NCBI GenBank assembly: GCA_030549495.1
Contig: JAUIRK010000934.1
Span: forward strand, 434,001-498,000
Direction of reading: 5' to 3'
Length of the DNA: 64,000 bases
Origin: Nectonema munidae
Taxonomy: Eukaryota; Nematomorpha; Nectonematoida; Nectonematidae
In this document: positions 12,301 through 24,300 of the stretch, piece after piece
How the letters are laid out: every line of letters starts with the position of its first letter
How positions within the stretch are numbered: position 1 is the stretch's first letter
Position numbers and translations under genes: made by a program
Notes under the pieces: model-generated
What the model saw: the letters and a program-made list of their open reading frames with translations, nothing else
Databases searched by the model: none
Told to the model about the DNA's origin: nothing

Positions 12301-15300
12301 TATGCAGATTGTCAAGTTATACAAATTTTTATCATTATACCGTGTTTGTTAATTTCGTAGCGCCATATACTCCAACAACTGTGCTGTTAGTGAATAAAAG
12401 CTTTTTCTTTGCACTATGAACTTTACTGAATGTAAGCTAAAAATATTTTGCGAAATCCCCAAATTTCCGAAAAGACTATCTAATGAGAACATTTAGACAA
12501 AATGATTTAAAAATGATTTTTAAAAAATAAAAATAGTATGATCATTACCACATAACTATAGACAACAACCAAACTAAATTGCTAACTAATAAAATGATGA
12601 ATTATTTATTGAATTTTTTAAATATTAAAAAAAACTTTTATTTCAATACAATTTATTTTAACTTTTCTATGTCCAATAAGACACGAGTTGTTTCACTCCC
12701 ATAAAATGAAAATCATCTGCCATGAGTTATAAGCATCATTTTTACTTCTATTTTGCCTTTTTCAACTCAAAATGTTCTTTTTTCAGTTCTATTTTTCCTT
12801 TTTCACTTCTATTTTGTATTTTTTCAATTATATAATTTCTTTTGTCTTTTTTACACTGAGAAAAAAATTTAGTTTCATTTAGCAATTAAATTAGGAAAGG
12901 CTCTTGTTCAAATTTTTACTAATGAACCAGTAAGATATACCTGTTTAAAGTGTAACCTGCCAACAAAATTAGCTAAAAGTTGAACCAAATTATTAATTTT
13001 TGTTCTAAGTAAATTGTTAAAAAAAAAGGAAGAAATTTCTAAATAAACTTAAATTGTAGAAACACTAGTTAAGAAAACTATGAAATACGAGTAACCAAAT
13101 TTTATATAATTTTATTAAAATAATTTATTAACAATTTTAATGTAATAAAGGATTCAGCAGTAAAGTCACTAGAAATAAAATTTGAGAAAACTAAATTATT
13201 TTGAAAGTTATGAAACAGGCATTGATTTTGAATGAACAAAATTCATAGTACTTTCTTATAAAATTAGAGTTTTTTGAGGTTTTGTTGTAAGGATATCCTT
13301 AAAAAACACGTAAAATATACCGTGAAAACTCATCATAAACATCCTCTACCATTGAAAAAATTAACGAATGCTCCATTTAGTGTTTTATTACTTATATCTG
13401 TGAAAATTGCATATAATTAGTAGCCGTAGCCCGTAACTAATAAAGTTAGTAAAGTCATCGTTTAGGAATCCAAAAAAATAACGTTTCCAATGTACTTTGC
13501 AAGTGATAGTAATGTTTTCTCTCAGAGATTCCATTTGTCTTTTTTCAATTCTATTTTGCCTTTTTTAGTTCTTAATTATCTCAAAAAAAATCAATTGCAG
13601 AAAGACAAAGTAGATTTTGAAAAAAGATAAAATAGAATTGCAAAAGACAAAATAGATTTGAAAAAAGACAAAATAGAATTAAAAAAGACAAAAAAAAATT
13701 GAAAATGGTATGCCGCAAATTGTTCTTGTTGCGTTTTTCCTCTAATTTGATGCCATCTCGCTAACTTCTCTTGAAAGAAACGCTTCCACACATTTTCTTC
13801 AACGTAAAAAGAGCATCCCAGCGCATATCTTCTGAAGTAGTGACCTAGAACATGTGAAACAACTTTCAAGAGATATAGTCAATGGTGACTGTATGAATGA
13901 TTTGACCCACCACGTCTATATACTATATCCATTACGTTCTATTCTGTTTTGCATAAACCTACTACTACCTACCTACCTATCTGCGTGCCAAGTCCATCAT
14001 TATTATTATCCTGGACATTGTTATCTGGCAAATATAATAATTACCTGACTTTTGTCAATGCCTGTTTGCTTAACCCCCTTAGCGTTTGCGTGCATATATT
14101 CATTAGTGTGCTTCCCTTTGCATTGACTTCTGGAGAATAAGAAGTTCTTTGTGCCGTCCTTCATTCCCTTATTTCGTGTTTCCATGGAGAGAGGACAAAT
14201 TCTAGACGCAATTGAAAAACGCGTCGCTATTATTCAGTCCTGCACTTTACACGCATTCCACGTGAGCTCTTTTGAACACTTGCAGTCCTAAGAAAGCAAA
14301 GATTTGCAGCACTGAATAAGGAAATACAATGATTTATTTTTCAAAATCAATCAAAGGATCAATCATTGTGTTTATGTGTTAAAGATTTATTATGCAAAAA
14401 CGTATACTTGCTGTTCCCCAATTGAATCACAAAAGCGAGGCTGAGAACCCTGAATCCCCGCATCTTGATCATTTTGAAGGAGCCCGATCATGATCCAAAA
14501 GTTATTTCTTCATCAACTCCTTGAGTATCTATAATAATTAACAAAATTCTCGGAAAAAGTGCTTCTATCAGATGTTAGCTTGATATCTAAGAATCTTTTT
14601 TGCCATTTTTAGTGCTTTCTTTCTTTTTACTTACATCATTTATGAGAAATCAGTGTGATTAAAAGAACTTTCAAAGCGTTTATCTTAATTGATAATCTTT
14701 CGATCACAAATTCTAAAAATTAGAAAGAAATCTAAAATTTAGCTCAAATCAAAATTAATCTTTAGCGACAATAAAAAAAAAGAACTATCGGAATTTCTTT
14801 CATGACTTCTTCCTTAACTTTTAGTCTTAAAAAATGGAAAGATCAATTTTAAGACCTTTCTCAGATTGATGTTCATTTATTTAGATTACTTTTATTCCTT
14901 AATCTCAAACTTTTTTCTTGCTCAAATAACCCCTTTAAATATTTGAACTTGGGGACTGCTGCATTTGCATATCTAAACAAATTTCATAAGTATATTTGGC
15001 ATATATGCTTTTCAAGATGCGACAAAACTTTCATAACTTGATATTTTATACCTTTAAGTATAATTATAGAAGCGTATGAATTCAGAGTTTGACACATTCA
15101 TCGCCAAAAAAAGTATGTTTCTTGTATAAAATAAACTTTTATCTTCTCTTAGATCACTATACCATCCAAAATGTGTGCCCTTGACATCCACATTAAAACT
15201 CTAACCACAAGAAAAAGGGTGAGCTCCTTGCACAGGTAGGTTATTTAAGTGCAATGACAGTGCAACAGCGAAAGTAATACTCTTGTAAAGTACTTTCATT

Positions 15301-18300
15301 TCACTAGAAGTAAATTTCCCGAATTATGGTTCGAAAATAAATTTGCGAAAAAGCTTTCTGAAATTTTAGATTTTTAGCCTTAAAAATTGCTTTTTTTACT
15401 TCTTGAAGACAAATTAGAGTGATTTCTAATTTTATACATGAAAGATTTTGAATGTTATGAAAAAGTTTCATGCATAAAACGCTTGCAAACTCTATAGAAA
15501 TTGTGTTTCTCGAATTTCGCAAAATTAAATCAAATTCCGCGCCAAAATTTCTAATTTTGTTTTGTATTACTTAAAATGATTAAGTGTCTTGCTTTTTCTT
15601 ATTTCCTTATAAAGTCTTTTTGTTTTCAGGGTCAATTGCAATATTTGGTAAAGTGGCGCGATTGGAGTTATAAGTACGAAGTTGAAATTTACCTTTCATA
15701 TTTTTAATCGTTTCTTCTTTGATTTGCCTGTCTTGTACCTGCATGCGATTGGCTGCATTTTTTCATTTCCGCCCTTATCAAGAGTCCTATACCTGCCTAT
15801 ATCTCTAAAAATATATAGTTGGCATGTATGTAATTTATTTTTGTTTTAGTATAAAATATCAGTAAAAATATTATCTACCATTTTTAAAAAGTAATGATTT
15901 AATACAAGCCAAAAAATCGAAAAACTTTGCCTGCCAAAAAAATTGTTTTTTTTTTTAGTTTTTTGAAAAAGTTTAAAACAGACTAAAAATATCAAATTAT
16001 GAAAAGGATTACTTCTCATAAAATTCTTGCCGTGTTTTATGCAAGAGAGTCGAAATGGAGACGCTATCTTTTCTAGTCTTAGAGTAGAACAGTGTGTGAA
16101 CAGTCTTATCTTCTCGAAACGTAGTAAATATAACATATAGAAAGAATAGATGGGTCCTCATAACACATCATATAGGATATCTCCTCTTTGTTAATGGCGA
16201 TTAAATTTTACGAGAAGGTGTTCACTACTATATATCATTCCTCAACAAATCCAAAGCTTCTCTACGTGGCGAGTCTTGATCAACGCGCAACTCACATAAC
16301 GCGTCGTTATCCAATAACCTAAATATTCCTTCTTCATCGAGCGATAAGGAAGGATGCCTTCATCAAATCCTTTCTCTTTGTACAGAGAATGAGATTTTAA
16401 AATGAAGTACCATCATGAATTCACAACACAAAAATGAGAAAACTTCACATATACTTAGCTTTTATACCCTGTGCTTTTCTTAGCCACGTGATAATTACAC
16501 GATATTACATCACTGGAAGCTATAGTTATCTACCTACCTACATTCGTAGCACTTTCCTTCCATTAATCATTGAAAACTCTTAAAGATGAAAGTAACTAGT
16601 TCATTAAAGATAAGAAGTCTCTATGAAGCAGTCAAAATTATTTAAAAATTCTCTTTATTTTTTAACTGCCTTAAAATTCAAAATCCGTTTCCCTGACATG
16701 CCAATTATCTCTCCCCATATGTGAGAATGTTGTTCCCTTGGCTGCGATACCCACAACTAAAAAAAGTAAAAAAAATATAAAATTAGAATGTCTATTTATA
16801 AGACATATGGGTATTGGGTACGTAGGAAAAATTCCTTATTTATTTTTTAATAGCTAATTAAAAAATTCGCATTATTATAATTGCAAGAATAACACTCTAC
16901 CGAAATATTTAAGTTAACTTCATTGATTGCATGGGAGGCAAAATGTTCCAATAAAATGTTTTTCATCTCAATAACTGCATACTTTTATCTATTATATGAA
17001 AAAGCGAGAATTACTGAGTAAAAATAGAAATAATACATCAGAATAATCAGAGTTCACGTAATATTCAGCCTTCACATTCTTTGAATTGTTAGTTGTATTG
17101 AACTATTCAACCAAAAATTGTTAAAATTTTGTGTATCCAAAATTCCACAACTATAGATAAGTTAACGCAAAGTGGTAAAATTAAGTCTTACCATTTTTAT
17201 AGAAATATTACTTAAGTATTTACTCAATTTTTGGGTTAAATGAATATTTACAATATTTTTCTGTTATGTCAGCAATAGCAATAATATTTGGATAATATAT
17301 TAATGATATAGAGAACTTAACAAGATCTTTAGTTTTTAAAGGTGATTTTTCAGTCAGATGTTTTGCCTCATTGAAAGTAAATTCACTACTAAAATGGTAT
17401 TTTAATTACCAAGAATGGTAAAGTTATGCATTGTTACAGTAATGATTTAAAGTAGTTAGTGTAACCGCCTTTTGTTTTCAGTGGACATTTTGAAATTTGA
17501 ACTGTCTTGAAGATGTAAATGTTCCAATCTAGTAAGTATTCTGTCTTAACAAATTTCTCATCCCTAGACAAAGCAGATAGAGAAATCTCTTACTGCTGTC
17601 ATAATTTCAAATTTAAAGCTGAAAGTTTCCAGAACAAGTATCGCCAAACATTTCTAATACAAAGAGCTTTTCAAGATTGGAATTCTTTGCCCAGTGAAGT
17701 TGTGAATTCTACTACGTTAAATGACTTTAAAAACAAACTGGATGCAGTTTGGCAGTCAAATACATCCTTAAATGTACTAATTCTAACCAATTTACTTTCT
17801 AGTTTATTTATCGTGTATCTAAATTTAGGGATGTTTTTAGTTTCCGGTGAAATGATGTGAAAATTATCATTAATTCCGGTGAAACAGGTATAATACCTGC
17901 AAAAAATAAAAAATTAATTTTGAAATTTTGAAATACAAAATTCATAAACCTATATACTATTGACAAAAAATCACATAACTCCTTTTATATTCTGCAAAAA
18001 AACATTTTAAAAACTTAGACATTTGAATTTGAGAAATTAAATTTTCTTCACGCAAGGAAGTTTTTGCGATTGAATATTATTAGCTTTAACTAAGAGTAAT
18101 CTTCATACAGTTTTTAGAGTATATAAATGTGAAATTAGAACTAAACTTAAATGATATAAAAAAGGTACATTCCAACTTACTCTTTCTTATAGAAGATAAA
18201 ACAAGTTTTTATAATTTTTTTTCGAAATCGCAAAAAAAAAAATTTTTTTTGAAAATGGCATTTTAAAATCTTTATTTAAATATTTAACGTTTCTTATAAA

Positions 18301-21300
18301 TGACTTTATATTAATTATATTGTAGCTTGAAAAGATTTATCAAAAAGAAATTTTTCAAAACACGATAATTTTTTCTGACTATTTTATCCTGTTATCTCTT
18401 TAGTGAGTTTGTTTTAAACCCTTTAAATTGAAAAATTATAATTTGGACTTTAAAACATGTAATGAAGATATGACTATATCATTTACAATATTTTTTGAAA
18501 CCTGTAATTACCAAGTAAGGTTTATCGAATACCAGAGGTTAAATTTTTCATAATTTTTTATAATATGGCCATTAAGTAGTAAAATATTTTTTATTGATCA
18601 AGGTACAATACATGGGAACCAGAATGGAACATAATTGATCAAAGATTGCTCTATTCCTTCCAGAAAAAGTATCATTTTGCTTTTGTTATTATTAGATTTT
18701 CTTTATCTTAGCTTCCTATTTAAATTTATTTTTTAACTATCGGGCTAACAGATTATTGTTAAGAGTAGGCTATTAGTGTATATTAGTTAAAAACAATATA
18801 TATGTCTTCGTAAAAATGACTATCTGCTATGATTGACAGTTTAAACTATGATGAAATTTAGAAATTATGATTAACCAATAAGGTTTTGTAAGGAAAATTA
18901 TTTGAAGGCCCAAGCATCTTGTTTAAGTTGCTCCATCAAAAAAGGAAATTCTAACATGAAAAGATTCACCATCATCTGATCATACATCGAGCGAGAAGGA
19001 TTCCTGAAATGGGAAGAGTTAGAATTATGAAGAAAAAAAGAAAAAAGAAATTACATTCCTTCCAGAGACGTTGAAGTCGTTAAATATGCATTCGTTCTAT
19101 GATTTTATTGAAATCTTTTTTACCTATCATCTCCTTCATTTCTAATTTCTGTAATAATCCTCATGAACAAATAAGCCGGTGTTCTGGTAGAGTTTGTCAC
19201 AGCACAAAAACTTGAAAAATTTATTGTTTTTTCACAATTATAACCAAGACACTTCAAATACGTGAAGAAAATACATGATTTAAAATAACACAAAGCACGC
19301 TCTATCATTGCCTAGAAAATAAATCAAAGTGTTGATTCGTTAAAAAAAATAGTCTTAAAGATAAACGCGATCATTTCGTTATATATATATACAGTATCGT
19401 AATCAACAAAAGAGCAACACTTGATATTAGACGAGCAAATTAAGACATATGACATGAAGTGAATGTAAAAGTGATTTTCCTTATTTAGATTTAAAAATGC
19501 TGAATCACATGAACAAGCATTTGACGTGTATGTCATAGATGGTTCGTTGGGTTGATGCTCGGATCGGGGTGGTACGGCTATTATACCTATTTGAAAGAAT
19601 ATTTCAAGCATATTCTTATTTAAGGTTATTCACACAAATTTCAATGTTCATACCGAATGTTATTCACAAAAAACATTTCCTATACGCTTACTTTTACGCA
19701 TACTAGCAATAATAATACGCATTTTGAATCGTGACTGCTAATAGGACCCAAATATTCTAAAAAAATTCTATTAAAATTGTCTAATATTTTCTCATTCAAC
19801 CAGTATTTTTGAGCAATCTGTCTTTCGAGAAATTATTTCAAATTCAATCGATTTTAAAGTGAACATTTTATCGGAGCGCGCAAGTTCCTTGCAATTTGGC
19901 GGTCGACATTATTTTCATCGACTTTTTGTCATCTCACACATGTGTTTCCTTTTTCAATCTGATTCCTAAATCGGAATTAACTTCACTTCTCGCAACAAAC
20001 CTAAACTGCTTAAAATATGTGTGCAAAAAAGAAGAATATGCTTGGAGATATAAAATTCTAAAACATAACTTAAACACATTTCAGATGATTGATTCCTGCT
20101 TACTGTTAAAAATTTTACTGGCTAAATTATAGCAACAGACTTTTTATCTTGAAAATGATACTTGAATTTTTCTCTATTAACAGAAATACCATAACTATTT
20201 TCAGCAGAAAAAAGTCTAAGTCAATGATATCGCGAGTATTTGCTTAAAATGAGGTAATAATAAAGATAATCAAAGTTTTTTTATTTTTTTTGTGAAATTT
20301 TTTGCTATAAAATGAAAAAAGTAAGGCAATCATTTCATAATTAAATTCCTCTCAACAAACTAAAAATTGGAGCTTGTATTTCTTTTCCAAGACAAAATCT
20401 TTTACTTAAAATTTTTAAAAAAAGCATCTTTGCATTTTAAAATTTTTTTCAAATATTTCGAGTAGAATTTTTTTAATAAATTCTTTTTAAAATCTAAAAA
20501 TTCTAATTATATAATGAACATAGAAAGAATTTTGTAGCAAGTCAAAAAATAAGATATTTTTGCAAAAAGTAGATTGGCCTTGTTTTGACAGATAAAATAT
20601 CAAAATATAGAAGAAGATTATACAAAAGAGAAAGAACACATTTTAAACTGTTGTAGACTTCCCTTTTTATTAAACGGTCATTTCGAAAATCTTGCTGTCT
20701 TTGTTTTGTAGATTATTACAAGATTTAGACCCATGGGAGGATCCACAAACCTTCAAGAAGAAAGTGCCTTACAATCATTCTTGAAATTAGCATGCTAGCT
20801 TAGACATTTCTAACAAACATAAAAAAGTTCCATATCCCGGATCAGAAGAGTTAAAAAAGATATAAGGTTTTCATATTTTTAGATTTGCCTTCCAATTTGA
20901 AAGGATTACTTTATATCGAGTCAAATAGGAAATCCTTTTGGAGATGTTAAAAAACTTTAATAGTATAGAAAAGAAAAGGAATCATCATCAACATTAGTCG
21001 AAAATATGTGGAACTAGTGAGAACCTCTAAAGTCTAAACTATCAAGTTCGTATGTAAAAGGTGTAAGCAGAAGAGTAAAAATTTTAGTTTACAATAAAAT
21101 CTTAATTCAAATAGAAATAAAACATCCTACAGAGCACAAAAGACATTTTCATATAAAAAAGGAGAAAAAGAAAATTGGAAAACAAAACTTTGAGGAAAAA
21201 TTTCAAATCAAGACTTTAGAGTTTATTTCACAAATTTTGAAGCTTGAATGTTCACAAGAAATATGATGACAACATCATTTTTAAAAGTGCTAGAAGAAAG

Positions 21301-24300
21301 CAAAAAAAAGAGAGTTTAACTTGTTACTTGTGAATTTAATGAGACATTTTGCTTTTTATAGGTGCGCAATATCATTCTGAAAGGTTTTGCGCTTATCTCA
21401 TTTTCTTCTTTCAGTATTGTCATAATTTATATATATATACATATTCTTTGATTTCTTTTCAGACAGAAAAAACTTTTACGTAACAGATCTAAAAACTCAA
21501 AAACACTAAACCTCAAGTCGAAACGAAGCTTAGAATATGATTCGGTAATAACGAAGATTTATTTTATCATGTTTCTTACATTTTTGACATGAAACCCAAT
21601 AATACTCATAGCCCTCATCAACTCTCTCCGATTTTTTATCTTAATGCTTAGTTTCTTTTTGCCAGAGTAGACAATTTATTTGTCACTAAAAATTTTAAAT
21701 AAGTATAGTAAAAGTTAAAGGACCCGTGGGGTGTTTTCATCGAGAAGGCCCAATTGCGCTGCTTCTATCCAACTTTGAGGAAAGGAGGCTCGATGCGGGA
21801 TCGAACCGAAGATAGACCTTGGCCCAATCCTAACCAACCTTACACTCACGCTCCAAATCAATAAGATGCATATTAATGAATTGTATTGCCAAATAAATTG
21901 TTTACTCCTCTTTTGTTTACTCTATATTTTAAAAAACTACACCCCTTTTGTGAAATTAGTCATTGAAGTGGGCACGATGATATACGCATCTTAAAATTTG
22001 TTTAAATGTGGTTGTCAAGCCTGAAGTAGCAATTTTAAGTCAGTAAAAAAATGTTATAATTATTTGTTATTGCCTACTTTTTAAAAATAACTATTATAAA
22101 CGCAAAATTTAGTAAAAATTATATTTTATATAAAAAAACCATTTAAAAAATTTGTTATTTATAAAGTTTAAATTTATAAAAATAATTATTTACTTTTTCA
22201 GTGGAAATAACTGTAAAAACAAGCATGTTATTTATGTATTCATTTTTTAGATATGATTTTTTACAATGCCAAATTTATAAAAATATATTTTTTTATTGAA
22301 AAAAAACCTAAAAAACCAAAATATTAAACTAATAAAATATGTAACCGTGCTAAACTAACTAAACCACTAACTAATCATCAGGGCGAGGAAAAATTGACCC
22401 AAAAAATTGGAAAAAATTGACTTTTACTGAGAGAAAAAATTGACTTTATTGACTTTTTAAAGTTTTTATTGAATTGAACAACTATGAACACTTTAGAGAA
22501 AGTATTGAAAATTATTTCAAAGAATCCATGACTTTGTAATACAACAACATATAATTAATGACATTTTCTGATTTAAAATTCGACCATTTTATAGCAGTTT
22601 TTTCAGTTTAGATAAAGATCGTTCTACTTCTAAAGTTAAAACTCGACAATTTTGTTATTTGGGATAAGTACTGGTAGAGATTTGAGAGTTTTCTGTATTC
22701 ATGATTTTATTGATTTCATTTTATTTGAATCTATTTTCAAGATAACTTTTAACGCCACATTCGTCTTAAATGAAATAATGTTGAAACAAGTAAAGGCATC
22801 TTCGACTGAAAAAGTCACTATGTTGACTTTTTCCGACTAAATCAATGAATCGTGAATATTTTCTAATTATTATTGTTAGCAAGTTTTGACACAGATTTTC
22901 TTTTTTAACAATTTCTTGATATTTGGCAATAAAATTCCATCATCTTCATCATTAATTTCTTCACTGCTGGAAGATTTTAATGAAAATATTTTGCGGCTTG
23001 CAACCAATTTGTCAACTTAATTACAATTGGAACTGAAGTGTTGCCGATAGGTTTGAAAAGAGAACGTCTTTTTCTATTACTATTTTTGAATGATTTAATG
23101 CCGGTAATCTACAATTTTGTAGGATAACTTAACTTTTAAGGTAAACTTGTGTAAAAGATGTGAAAACATGCAATGATAAAAAGTTTGGGAATAAAATTAG
23201 GCACATTGAATCAAAAAGTGTTAAATATAAAAATTGACTTTATTGACCTAAATTCGAAAAATTGACTTTGATTGAATTAAAAATTTGAAATTAGTTCAAA
23301 ATTTTTTAGACTAAGCAAGTAAAGATCTTCTTCAAAGAGTTTTTGCTAAACGGAAATAAAAGTTGACTTTATTGACTTTTACTCGCCCTGCTAATCATAC
23401 AACTTATAAATTAACTTACTAACTAACGGGTTAATACTTTTCCTTCTTTAATTTTTCCTACTCATACAAAGCAATTTCACAGATGTGCTCCAATTTCACA
23501 ACACCCTCCTTGAGTTTCTTTTCCTTTTAAAAAATTCATCTTCGTTTTTTTGTATCAATATATAATTGTTTTGGAATGGACATAGAGAAAAAAAATCTAT
23601 AAATGCTTCTTTTAAAGTAAAATCAATTTTTTATAACGCGAGTTTTATGCAAATATCATATATAGTTTTAAAAGGAATTGTAAAATTTCTTTGTTATAAG
23701 TAGATCTTGGATGTTTACGCATTTAAAAAATTTTAGAAATGTAAAATAAAGTTGGAAAAAGCATTTCTTTCATCTTAAAACTTCAAAATAAATAGAAAGA
23801 TCGCACACAATAGATTTATAAGAGTTATGTTGTTATCTACGCCAATCTTGGTTTCTCTTCGAATATCTTTGCTAAATCTTCTTATTCTTTTGACAAATAA
23901 ATTCACAACTTTTTTTTGATTAATTGATCTTTCGAGACTTTTCAAAAGCACTATTTTTTATTGAATCGAATGATTTTAGGGAATAAAAATGCTGATTTCT
24001 TGCATCAAGAAAAGTAATACTTTCAGACAACTCTGAAAAGTGGTAATATAGTCGCTGCAAAACTTTTTGACATTAGAAATAAAATAAGATACACACTTTT
24101 TTATAATGAGGCTATATAATTAAAGCATTTAGAATTAAAAAAAAGTATTTAATGCATTTTTCTTAAAATTCTCTGTTCTCTGAGTGTAAGCATAATTTGC
24201 TTTAACCCATTTACGCCCAATGTTCCTATTTGGGAACATAAGTAATTTCATCTTCGTCTGCTTTTTTCAATGACTTTGAATATAAATCGTCTGCTTTTTT

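Larger units (their letters stand above)
4740..15629 (+). other. Pc: Pc intron 1
   Basis: A 10.9-kb AT-rich intron. Beyond the minisatellite, the hAT-like element (8753-9354), a SINE (10611-10790), hAT-type terminal fragments (10860 and 11244) and a repeat block (12741-13705), it holds mostly A/T-rich sequence. A GC-richer stretch at about 14040-14310 has no reading frame that I recognise and might be a regulatory element. A TCA-rich microsatellite lies at 12032-12070. Confidence 0.75.
15674..18602 (+). other. Pc: Pc intron 2
   Basis: A 2.9-kb intron. It carries a SINE A tail (16700-16800) and the 3' end of a LINE (17519-17900). The stretch at 16140-16400 is GC-richer than its surroundings and has no coding signal; it is a candidate conserved noncoding element only by composition. 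Confidence 0.75.

Noticed and set aside
23581-24187. Possible element with ends like ATAGAGAAAAAAAATC and TTCTCTGAGTG
   Set aside because: Ends match only weakly and no target duplication is visible.
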